Positions 15,789 through 20,866 of a stretch of 20,866 nt of DNA are shown piece after piece; within the stretch, counting starts at the first letter, position 1; each line of letters starts with the position of its first letter. Source of the stretch: a virus; the IMG/VR virus record IMGVR_UViG_3300017971_003441, positions 1 through 20,866 of that record. One strand, written 5' to 3'. The notes below the pieces were generated by a model, which was not told the origin of the DNA, made no database searches, and saw only the letters and a list, made by a program, of their open reading frames with translations. Both the position numbers and the translations under genes were made by a program.

Positions 15789-16330
15789 TTTCCCAAGCCG
15801 TCCTCCCCGGATGGTCGACCGAGCTGGCTTTGCATCGTGTCGACGAGTAACGACTCGGCCGCTGCCGCCGCCTCCTCTCCGGTCAGCTCTGTGTTCTTGA
15901 GGATGTTATCCAGCACGCGCTCAAACTCGTTGAGCAGCTCGGCGAGAATGGATTGTGGCGTCAACTCCTTGCATGATGTGAGCGGGTTCTCTGGATCGTA
16001 GTTAGGATCGTTGTGTCTAATCTGTATCCAGGTGCAATACGCCAGCCCATTCATCGAGTCCATCCACTCTGACAACTCCTTGCGGGTGACGCTCTTGACT
16101 CGGCACCGTTCCGCCATCGCCACTTCGAGCACCTGCTTGGTGAACTCTGGGTTATTGTCGCTGCTCATCGTCAACAGCTCTTTTGCAGCGACGAGCGGAT
16201 TTGCGCGGAGTGAAAGGAGGTGATCTTCCATCTCGGCGTAATGCTCGGCGATTCGTGGCCGAACACTCATCGTTTTACCCGCAAAGGTAAAGGTTGTCGG
16301 CGCAGCGAATGCGCGATTCGCACCATCCAT
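15719..16330 (-). CDS. Tail assembly chaperone, short form (G-like)
   Basis: A 203-residue protein with a strong RBS (GGAGG on the minus strand, eight bases before ATG). Residues 10-45 start with a PTTFTFAGKTMSVRPRIAEH strand-helix unit. The middle is helical, and residues 145-203 are Ala, Glu and Gly-rich and acidic, with no fold signature. Tail assembly chaperones of lambda-like phages are made in a short and a frameshifted long form, placed between the tail tube and tape measure genes; this gene occupies that position. The zero frame ends at TAA (15719-15721). The last 22 residues lie after the slippery site and are dispensable filler by appearance. A -1 shift replaces them with an 84-residue module. 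Confidence 0.85.
   Translation of the reverse strand: MDGANRAFAAPTTFTFAGKTMSVRPRIAEHYAEMEDHLLSLRANPLVAAKELLTMSSDNNPEFTKQVLEVAMAERCRVKSVTRKELSEWMDSMNGLAYCTWIQIRHNDPNYDPENPLTSCKELTPQSILAELLNEFERVLDNILKNTELTGEEAAAAAESLLVDTMQSQLGRPSGEDGLGNSTGPNPSEGEGEKKEHSPGDAS
15755..15780 (-). promoter_or_regulatory. Possible stimulatory stem-loop 3' of the slippery site
   Basis: Seven bases after the slippery heptamer, on the minus strand, GCCC (15780-15777) can pair with GGGC (15758-15755). An inner CCC (15773-15771) can pair with GGG (15764-15762) around a six-base loop. The spacing of seven bases matches known stimulatory structures. The pairing is short and the surrounding bases are G-rich, so alternatives exist and this remains a weak inference. 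Confidence 0.35.
15788..15794 (-). promoter_or_regulatory. Programmed -1 frameshift slippery heptamer GGGAAAC
   Basis: On the minus strand the zero-frame codons are TTG GGA AAC, giving G GGA AAC, a canonical X XXY YYZ heptamer very close to lambda's G GGA AAG. In the -1 frame the codons become GGG and AAA. It is the only heptamer of this class I found between the -1-frame stop at 15906 and the zero-frame stop at 15719. It is in register with codons 180-181 of the short form. Confidence 0.8.
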
Positions 16331-16369
16331 TGTTCTTGCCTCCGGGGTCTGCGGTTAAGGGGGCCGAGG

Positions 16370-16771
16370 TCAAGACGGATCGGTGACAGCACCGTGGCTC
16401 TGGTAGTTGGCTGTCCAGCGGATCGGCTCACCAGACGCGGCATCGACCGCAACCTGGAAGCTGGTAATCTCGAGGGTCAGCGTGTAGAACCGTGCGTCGC
16501 CACCCGTGACTGTCGAGAGGTAAAGCTCGGCGCTGTACTGCGAGCCGACCGCCAGCTCGTCCTCGGCCGGATCATCGAAGTCGTAGGGCCCTTCGAGTGT
16601 TCCGGTTGCACCCTTGGCACCCGAGCTGGAGTATTTCCAGCCGCTTGAGCCAAAGGTCGGAAAATGACCGGTGTCGGCTGCGATCTCCATGTCCCACTTG
16701 TCGGCGTAGGCCAGGATGTTCTCGCCAGCCTTGATGCGGCCGTATTTTCCTGTGCGGTAATCGTCACTCAT
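16370..16771 (-). CDS. Putative major tail tube protein
   Basis: A 133-residue protein. GKYGRIKAG (8-16), W26, FGSSG (40-44), KGATGTLEGPYDF and the ending EPIRWTANYQSHGAVTDPS (115-133) match the single-domain siphovirus tail tube pattern, in which an FQSxGAV-like C-terminus is common. It is not preceded or followed by a sheath gene, consistent with a non-contractile tail. A strong RBS (AGGAGAG) lies six to seven bases before the ATG. The 91-base gap upstream holds a row of stem-loops, the only such gap in the operon, perhaps to set mRNA abundance of this highly used protein. Identification is by pattern and gene order, not by an alignment. Confidence 0.75.
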   Translation of the reverse strand: MSDDYRTGKYGRIKAGENILAYADKWDMEIAADTGHFPTFGSSGWKYSSSGAKGATGTLEGPYDFDDPAEDELAVGSQYSAELYLSTVTGGDARFYTLTLEITSFQVAVDAASGEPIRWTANYQSHGAVTDPS

Positions 16772-16785
16772 TATTCTCTCCTATA

Positions 16786-16821
16786 AAGGAAAAGGGCCCC
16801 ACTCCAAAAGGAGAGAGGCCC
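16786..16821 (-). terminator. Stem-loop with T-tract just upstream of the tail tube gene
   Basis: On the minus strand a 12-position stem (16821-16810 with 16805-16794, two mismatches) closes on a four-base TTTT loop. It is followed directly by TTTT, CC, TTT. This looks like an intrinsic terminator. However, only about ten bases remain before the tail tube RBS, so no promoter could fit after it. A leaky terminator or an mRNA-stabilising or processing hairpin is more likely. On the plus strand there is no T-run after the stem. Confidence 0.55.
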
Positions 16822-16863
16822 AGTTGGTCTGGTACCTTCCAACGCTCGGGGTCTGCGGAGCGT
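16822..16863 (-). repeat. Two additional inverted repeats in the tail tube leader
   Basis: Directly 5' (on the minus strand) of the terminator-like hairpin lie two more perfect inverted repeats. One is CGCTC/GAGCG (16862-16858 with 16847-16843), extendable by one A-T pair. The other is GTTGG/CCAAC (16843-16839 with 16827-16823), with the palindrome GGTACC in its loop. Each is a five- to six-base stem. They nearly touch, so the leader could fold as three consecutive stem-loops. Confidence 0.45.
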
Positions 16864-17438
16864 CAGCGTGTGCCAACGAGAATTATGTCGTACTCAATAT
16901 CACCGCCGCTTGCAGCGGAGCCATCCCAAGCGATCTCCAGGATGTCTCCCGTGCCAGCGGTCACCTTAATTCCATCGACAGGCGCAGTCAATACTAAAAC
17001 ACCCCCCGAGCGAACCCTTGTCTTCGCGTTTGCTACGTCGTTGAGCCATTTCTGCCATGCGTTTGAGGACGCCCCCCCCACAAGAAGGTCTTGTCCAGCG
17101 GCCGTGGTCCATGAGTCGTCATCCGAGCCGTCGTTGCCAGCAGCGGGCAAGCCTTTGTTTTCGATCAGCATTGCGCGCACCGTGACAAACGTCAGGGCGT
17201 TGCCGTAGACATCGGTAAGGCTGCCCGCAAGATCGAGTTGGTCTGTCCCTGTGTTCGCTGTCAAGGTCCGGCGTGCGCGGTAGTGGAAGCGGCCGTTGTT
17301 CGCGCCATCCCCCTGCGTCAGAGCCATAACGTAGTGGTAGGCACCGCTGTCTTTCGGCGTGCTCAAACCAACATCGTCCAAGTCCTGAAAGGTCCAGCTG
17401 AACCGAAGATTCATTGTCGTGCTGAGTGTGGTGCCCAT
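16863..17438 (-). CDS. Conserved phage virion protein of unknown role
   Basis: A 191-residue protein starting at ATG 17438 (GTG at 17441 is an alternative, but the spacing to GGAGG favours the ATG; TGATG coupling with the previous gene). The body is beta-rich, with YHYVMALTQGDGANNGRFHY, LDLAGSLTDVYGNALTFVTV, WQKWLNDVANAK, VLVLTAPVDGIKVTAGTGDI and a final ILVGTR. This combination (LAGSLTDVxGN, then GGVLVLTAP and VTAGTGD) is one I know from hypothetical proteins in many phages, usually next to tail genes. It is located between the tail terminator and tail tube genes. Likely structural; specific function unknown. Confidence 0.75.
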   Translation of the reverse strand: MGTTLSTTMNLRFSWTFQDLDDVGLSTPKDSGAYHYVMALTQGDGANNGRFHYRARRTLTANTGTDQLDLAGSLTDVYGNALTFVTVRAMLIENKGLPAAGNDGSDDDSWTTAAGQDLLVGGASSNAWQKWLNDVANAKTRVRSGGVLVLTAPVDGIKVTAGTGDILEIAWDGSAASGGDIEYDIILVGTR

Positions 17439-17836
17439 CACCGTGCCTCCGAGTAACCGTATTGATAGTCAATTTCGCACCACCACAAACCCTCTTCTAT
17501 CTCGCTGTAACGGGTGGCTCGTTCTTCCAGCAGAAAGACGGAGATTCCGGTCACACTGAGTTGCGCCTCAATGTCCTTGAACACGTCGACCACGTGGTCG
17601 CGGTACGTCTTGCAAAGCTCTTGCGAGGCACCCTCGATGACGAAGGTGAACACGCCCGAGTGGAACCTGACCTTGAATCCATCGCGTATCTTTTCGTCCT
17701 CACTCACCTTGAGGACACAGAACGGGTTGTCTTCGCCACGTTTCGCATGGCCTTGGAACAGCTCGGAGAAGCCATCGGTCGATAGTTGCGAGTCGGCATC
17801 GAATCGCGTCTTGATTGTATCAAAGAAGGTAGCCAT
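17438..17836 (-). CDS. Putative tail terminator/completion protein
   Basis: A 132-residue protein in the classic place between the gp10-like protein and the tail tube. It begins with a helix (TFFDTIKTRFD) and then has alternating strands and helices, with FHSGVFTFVIEGASQELCKT, HVVDVFKDIEAQLSV and a closing WWCEIDYQYGY strand. The small alpha-beta sandwich with a long N-terminal helix fits the lambda gpU or HK97 gp10-neighbour tail terminator class, but the family is highly diverged and I rely on size, fold pattern and gene order. A strong AGGAG RBS lies six to seven bases before ATG. Coupled to the downstream gene by TGATG. Confidence 0.65.
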   Translation of the reverse strand: MATFFDTIKTRFDADSQLSTDGFSELFQGHAKRGEDNPFCVLKVSEDEKIRDGFKVRFHSGVFTFVIEGASQELCKTYRDHVVDVFKDIEAQLSVTGISVFLLEERATRYSEIEEGLWWCEIDYQYGYSEAR

Positions 17837-17845
17837 GACGTTCTC

Positions 17846-18382
17846 CTAAGCAAGGCGCATTCGCCCTTGAGCCGGTCGCACGATCAAAGCCATCAGTTTT
17901 CGCCGGTTCTTTTTCACGGTGCTGAAAATATAGGGCCGTGGTTTCATGCCTGGGTGTCGGACTCGCCGCTTGAAGACCCACACCCCATTGACACCGAAGG
18001 CCAGCAATTGTTTCCGCCTCGCAACGATTGTGTGAGGTCGCGTTCCTTTTTCCAGATACGCACCATACTTTTTGGTTGTCCCGACCTCGCCCAGCATCTG
18101 CGACTCGTGGACTTGCCCGTAGATTGATTGGCGGAGCTTCCCTGTGTCTGCCCGAGGCGGCTGCCCTGCCCGGCTGTGCTCGAATCGCATCGGTGGCCCC
18201 GCATTGGGGCCAGGGGTCCTCGATCCAGCACCGACTCGGCTACTCCTACTGATGACCGTGACGATCCGCTTGCGTGCATAGGTGGTCGCGAGGCGCAAAC
18301 CTCGAACGAGGTCTGCCCGCATCTGCTCGGACACCCTTGCACCGTACCATTGAATATGGGCTCGCCCGGTTCTTGGTATCAT
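17846..18382 (-). CDS. HK97 gp10-like neck/tail-completion protein
   Basis: A 178-residue protein with the hallmark of this family: ADTGKLRQSI (78-87), then GEVGTTKKYGAYLEKGT (98-114). These correspond to the DTGxLxxSI and YAxxLExGT motifs of HK97 gp10-type proteins, which sit at the head-to-tail joint. The N-terminus is helical and basic, and a Gly-Pro-rich loop precedes the first motif. The start overlaps the upstream stop by ATGA. The C-terminus, rich in Arg and Lys, is also usual. Gene order (adaptor, closure, gp10, terminator, tube) supports the call strongly. Confidence 0.85.
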   Translation of the reverse strand: MIPRTGRAHIQWYGARVSEQMRADLVRGLRLATTYARKRIVTVISRSSRVGAGSRTPGPNAGPPMRFEHSRAGQPPRADTGKLRQSIYGQVHESQMLGEVGTTKKYGAYLEKGTRPHTIVARRKQLLAFGVNGVWVFKRRVRHPGMKPRPYIFSTVKKNRRKLMALIVRPAQGRMRLA

Positions 18383-18717
18383 GTTTGATCCCTGTCTTTT
18401 TCGACGGCGTAGACCTGCCAGAGTCGATCAGCCTCAACGACATTCACCCCTTCGGCTGTAACCTCGAAGACTCGCGTACCATACTTGATCTCGTCACCTG
18501 GAGTCAAGGCGGGGTCATGGTCATAGAAGATCGTATGTGAAATCTCCGTCTCAAACTGTGAGGCAACGAGCCGGTCATTTGCGCTCACCGGCTGGATGAA
18601 ACAAGTATGCACGGCCCCTTCGGTCTGCGAGGGCGTCAAGCTGCCCGCTGTCCCCACCGTGGGCGAGTTCGAGTGATGTGTGACGGTGTGCTTGGAGCAC
18701 AGAGACTTGATACTCAC
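18379..18717 (-). CDS. Putative head closure (head-tail stopper) protein
   Basis: A 112-residue protein started from GTG in a GTGA overlap with the upstream gene. It has the sequence HTIFYDHDPALTPGDEIKYG (61-80), followed by FEVTAEGVNV. This resembles the SPP1 gp16 / HK97 gp7 closure fold (Pxx-GD-x-I-x-x-G before a strand). Several His, Ser and Thr residues crowd the N-terminus. Located exactly between the head-tail adaptor and the gp10-like gene, as in other siphoviruses. I assign it by motif and position. Confidence 0.75.
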   Translation of the reverse strand: MSIKSLCSKHTVTHHSNSPTVGTAGSLTPSQTEGAVHTCFIQPVSANDRLVASQFETEISHTIFYDHDPALTPGDEIKYGTRVFEVTAEGVNVVEADRLWQVYAVEKDRDQT

Positions 18718-19457
18718 AGGTGCCTCCCGTAACTGACAAAGCGGCGCAGCAACCGTTTGGATTCTTTCGGCAACTCCTGTACGCCCCCGGTGGCGTAGGT
18801 GACGGAGTATTGACCAAGCCGCTCTGACCTGACCTCTCCGGCATCGGGGCCATGCTGTGCAAAGGCGTTCTGCATCGCAATCAGTGCCGCCAGTTTCAAG
18901 TCAGCCGCAATGCCCGCTTCTCTATTCGTCGAGTCGTAGGTCATTTCTGCTTGAGTGAAGCCAGCAACGTAGACCACCTTGACCGTGCGCGGGAGCGACG
19001 GCCAGTAGGAGCCGCGACGGATCAGCTTCCCAGAATATGACAAGCCGCTTTCCAACTCGTCGAGTTGGTAGTCGGTCCCGCTTACCAGATTGTCGCCGGA
19101 GAAGTCGCTGCTGTTCTGCCCTCCATACGCCCCCTCGTCGACATTCACACTGGTAATGCTTCGCACGGGCCGCTCTGGCAGCCAGAGGTTGTGCGCCTCG
19201 AGTGATCGACCGGCCGACATAGAGACAGCCTTGTTGCCTCGGACATCCCAGGTGCGCACGGCCGTTGCACCGGGACCACGCCTCTGCCGTGGGAGGTAGT
19301 GCGTATAGGTTTTCTGCGGTTCCAGATTGCAGCCGCAATAAGCCTTGACGCTCCGCTCCACCATCGGCTGAATCATCGTGATGAGTGCCGCTTCGGTGTC
19401 GGTTAGCGTCGAACTCTTACCGAGCCAAACCGCGATTTCTGCCGGATCGAGAATCAT
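18714..19457 (-). CDS. Head-tail adaptor (gp6/gp15-like connector)
   Basis: A 247-residue protein. The helical N-terminus, TEAALITMIQPMVERSVKAY (21-40), matches the portal-binding helices of HK97 gp6-like adaptors. LPERPVRSITSV (93-104) and VKVVYVAGFT (159-168) are the family's strands. DLKLAALIAMQ (186-196) is the last helix, and a C-terminal ERLGQYSVTYATGG strand follows. It is longer than typical gp6, with an insert at about 105-150. An AGGTGA RBS precedes ATG. It sits between two decoration-like genes and the closure gene. In known phages the adaptor binds beneath the portal. Confidence 0.8.
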   Translation of the reverse strand: MILDPAEIAVWLGKSSTLTDTEAALITMIQPMVERSVKAYCGCNLEPQKTYTHYLPRQRRGPGATAVRTWDVRGNKAVSMSAGRSLEAHNLWLPERPVRSITSVNVDEGAYGGQNSSDFSGDNLVSGTDYQLDELESGLSYSGKLIRRGSYWPSLPRTVKVVYVAGFTQAEMTYDSTNREAGIAADLKLAALIAMQNAFAQHGPDAGEVRSERLGQYSVTYATGGVQELPKESKRLLRRFVSYGRHL

Positions 19458-19465
19458 ATCGTCAC

Positions 19466-19846
19466 CTATGTCTTTCCAACATCTCCACCGGCCGAAGGCC
19501 GAACCGCGACCACCCCCTTCTCGAACGCCTTAATGGCATCGGTGGGGCCTGTTTCGCTATCGTCTACAAGCGTCACCTCGCCGGAGTAGACGCCGTAAAG
19601 ATCGGAGGTGTCGTCTTGGCCGAGTCGGACAGTGACCTCGTTTGAGCCGTTTGTCGCGGTGATGAGACTGCCGCCGCTCAAAGCGGCGACGCTATCAACA
19701 TCGAGGATCGGCGTGCCGTGGTTTCTCGACAGCTTGAACCGCACAACGTCTCCGGTCGCGAAATTCACAGCCGTCGATCCGTCGTCCTCGTAGAGAGAAA
19801 CGGTGAAGTCGATGGTCCGGCCAGCGTCAACTACAATCTCAAACAT
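19466..19846 (-). CDS. Putative Ig-like structural/decoration protein
   Basis: A 126-residue beta-rich protein: TIDFTVSLYEDDGSTAVNF, VVRFKLSRN, EVTVRLGQDDT, YSGEVTLVDDS. The pattern (a strand ending DFTVxLYxDDGS, a central turn, and a VTVRL strand) recalls Ig-like or BppU-type modules of phage structural proteins. There are no cysteines and no membrane segment. The start follows an AGGAG RBS. The C-terminus is an acidic linker ending in GGDVGKT. It lies just upstream of the adaptor, between it and another small protein of similar class, so a capsid-surface role is reasonable but unproven. Confidence 0.65.
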   Translation of the reverse strand: MFEIVVDAGRTIDFTVSLYEDDGSTAVNFATGDVVRFKLSRNHGTPILDVDSVAALSGGSLITATNGSNEVTVRLGQDDTSDLYGVYSGEVTLVDDSETGPTDAIKAFEKGVVAVRPSAGGDVGKT

Positions 19847-19854
19847 GGCTTCTC

Positions 19855-20178
19855 CTAGTCGTCATCGTAGGAAACCATCGCGAACCCCTGGAAGGTTCCG
19901 CCGGTCGTCGTTAGGACGAGCCCCTGCCCGGTTTCCGTCTTGAGGTTGAACTTCGGATTCTCAGCCGGGCCGATCTCGAAAGGTCCGGCATCCGCGAGTA
20001 CCTGCATTGGCCCCGTTAGGTTTGTGCCGTCCGATTCCTCGATCATAATGGTCCCGTTCGCCGAGAGTGTGCCGAACAGCCGGTGCAGCGTGCAGACTTT
20101 CGAGTCCGCTGCCGCGCGAAGGGTGGTCGATCCCGCCGCTTGCTGGTCGATCTGTACCTGCTCATAAACTCGTCCCAT
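19855..20178 (-). CDS. Small putative head-decoration-like protein
   Basis: A 107-residue beta-rich protein with TTLRAAADSKVCTLHRLFGT, NGTIMIEESDGTNLTGPMQV, LADAGPFEIGPAENPKFNL and GLVLTTTGGTFQGFAMVSY. This arrangement (an early AAADSKV, a GTxxLTGP turn, then a Y-rich last strand) is one I see in small phage proteins encoded near the capsid gene. The strong RBS AGGAGAG lies just before ATG. It sits next to the GPG-repeat gene and before the Ig-like gene, so these may all be virion surface components. No catalytic residues are seen. Confidence 0.65.
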   Translation of the reverse strand: MGRVYEQVQIDQQAAGSTTLRAAADSKVCTLHRLFGTLSANGTIMIEESDGTNLTGPMQVLADAGPFEIGPAENPKFNLKTETGQGLVLTTTGGTFQGFAMVSYDDD

Positions 20179-20187
20179 CGTTCTCTC

Positions 20188-20649
20188 CTATCGTGAAAAA
20201 GTAACTCCGCCAGGGCCAGCTCTCACAAAGCTGGCATCGCCGGGACCACCCCGACTCGCTGCAAGGTCGCCGGGACCGATCCGCGCGAAACCCGCGTCAC
20301 CAGGGCCGTCGGGGGTCACGTCCGATCCCCCAGGCCCGTTCCTGGCCCATCCTGAGGCCCCAGGCCCCGCATACGCCACAGAAACGGCCCCAGGACCGCC
20401 CAGGGCACTCCCTAACGCACCCGCACCGAGGTACGCGATTGCAACACTCCCAGGCCCGTCCTCGACCAGGAGGGCGTCTCCGGGGCCACCCCGGCTTGCC
20501 GAAACATCGCCGGGACCGGCCGGGCTCCAGTCGGTGTCGCCGGGGTCACGGCGTGCGCCCGCTGGTTCGACCAGCATCGTGGCCCACTCGTCCACCGTCA
20601 TGCTGGCCCATTGGTCGACCGTCAGTGTTGTCCAGTAGAGTTGCGTCAC
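20188..20649 (-). CDS. GPG decapeptide-repeat protein
   Basis: A 153-residue protein that starts at GTG in a GTGA overlap with the upstream gene. Residues 1-28 hold a short duplication, TVDQWAS/MTVDEWAT. From residue 35 the rest is 12 tandem units of ten residues, with only the last short: DPGDTDWSPA, GPGDVSASRG, GPGDALLVED, GPGSVAIAYL, then further units of the same G-P-G start. The pattern is Gly-Pro-Gly, often Asp, then six variable residues, with Ser, Thr, Ala and aromatic side chains outward. This is not collagen (no GXY). A repetitive coil or solenoid on the virion surface is one possibility. No homolog recognised. Confidence 0.75.
   Translation of the reverse strand: MTQLYWTTLTVDQWASMTVDEWATMLVEPAGARRDPGDTDWSPAGPGDVSASRGGPGDALLVEDGPGSVAIAYLGAGALGSALGGPGAVSVAYAGPGASGWARNGPGGSDVTPDGPGDAGFARIGPGDLAASRGGPGDASFVRAGPGGVTFSR
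20191..20547 (-). repeat. 12 tandem 30-base units encoding GPG decapeptides
   Basis: The DNA behind the GPG protein is periodic at 30 bases. Each unit begins with a GGNCCNGG-like triplet run whose third positions vary (GGT CCC GGC, GGC CCT GGC, GGC CCA GGA). Unit 1 starts DPG and unit 5 starts GAG, the only two exceptions. The synonymous variation suggests age and selection at the protein level rather than recent slippage. Confidence 0.8.
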
Positions 20650-20866
20650 TTCTTTTCAGGCTCCGGTTGCTTGGGCTCGTCTTTGGCCTCGACTTCAATT
20701 TCTGGTGCGTTGTAGACTTGATCCATCAGCGGGTAGTGAGCGCGACCAAGGCCAAGTTCCGGCACGATCTTGTCCAGAGCCTTGGTGATTGTCTCGTAGT
20801 CTCTTTTGTCCACCAGGATTTCTTGCCCGCTCTTTTCAATCGTGTCTGCCAAGATGCCGCTGATAA
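20646..20866 (-). CDS. C-terminal part of a small phage protein, 5' end cut by window edge
   Basis: The frame is open from the window edge; a TTG at 20852 is the only nearby candidate start and I do not trust it, because the residues before it (I-S-G-I) continue a sensible helix. About 72 residues are visible. First comes ADTIEKSGQEILVDKRDYET, a charged helical stretch. The end is acidic and Pro-rich (EVEAKDEPKQPEPEKK), as in linkers. Its stop overlaps the GTG of the GPG-repeat gene (GTGA), so both are in one transcript. By position it is upstream of the decoration-like genes, near where a major capsid gene would be expected outside the window. Role unknown. Confidence 0.55.
   Translation of the reverse strand, partial: ISGILADTIEKSGQEILVDKRDYETITKALDKIVPELGLGRAHYPLMDQVYNAPEIEVEAKDEPKQPEPEKK

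Noticed and set aside
14718-16001. Long 427-residue open frame on the plus strand opposite the tape measure and chaperone genes
   Set aside because: It is antisense to two well-supported genes, has low-complexity Arg/His-rich composition and no recognisable motif; an artefact of G+C-rich coding DNA.
20191-20547. 30-base periodicity that could be taken for a CRISPR array
   Set aside because: There are no unique spacers between constant repeats; the period is within one open frame and repeats differ at synonymous positions, so it is a protein repeat.
1-20866. tRNA genes, integrase, attachment sites or insertion sequence ends
   Set aside because: No cloverleaf-like gap, recombinase motif or terminal inverted repeat was found; intergenic space is almost absent.

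Overview
This window looks like part of the late region of a tailed bacteriophage, or an integrated prophage. The right half is on the minus strand and carries a siphovirus-type head-completion and tail module in canonical order. Genes are packed with 1-16 base overlaps or very short gaps, and no intergenic gap reaches 300 bases. No sheath, integrase, lysis, tRNA or host housekeeping gene is visible, so phage versus prophage cannot be settled from this stretch. The DNA is G+C-rich by eye. The Cys-rich virion-type proteins downstream of the tape measure remind me of phages of Planctomycetota or related soil and water bacteria, but that host guess is weak.

Plus strand, 1-9961: about a dozen densely coupled genes (most junctions are ATGA, GTGA or TGATG) form one apparent operon. 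It encodes a small phage-type protein cut by the window edge, a sulfotransferase-like protein, three SAM-dependent methyltransferase-like proteins, a radical-SAM enzyme with a degenerate cobalamin-binding-like N-terminus, and six glycosyltransferase-like proteins. Three of these are paralogous GT4-type enzymes with an E-x7-E motif and an N-terminal YDVxxWA signature. Two are a CgeB-like pair, and one is a more divergent GT-B protein. Together they could build and cap (methylate, sulfate) a glycan on the virion, the host surface or DNA. The operon ends with an orphan beta-rich protein (10003-10581).

Minus strand, read from 20866 down to 10547: the end of an edge-truncated protein; a protein built from twelve 10-residue GPG-type repeats; two small possible decoration proteins; head-tail adaptor; head closure; gp10-like protein; tail terminator; a conserved virion protein; a stem-loop-rich leader; the tail tube; the tail assembly chaperone; the tape measure; then four putative tail-tip proteins, two of them Cys-rich. 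The tail assembly chaperone has a canonical G GGA AAC slippery heptamer. A -1 shift there adds an 84-residue extension that has no start codon of its own. The two transcription units converge and overlap tail-to-tail at 10547-10581.

The strongest leads are (1) the phage-borne glycan-building cassette opposite the tail operon, (2) the frameshifted chaperone with its precise slippery site, (3) the GPG decapeptide-repeat protein next to the head genes, and (4) three consecutive stem-loops just upstream of the tail tube gene.
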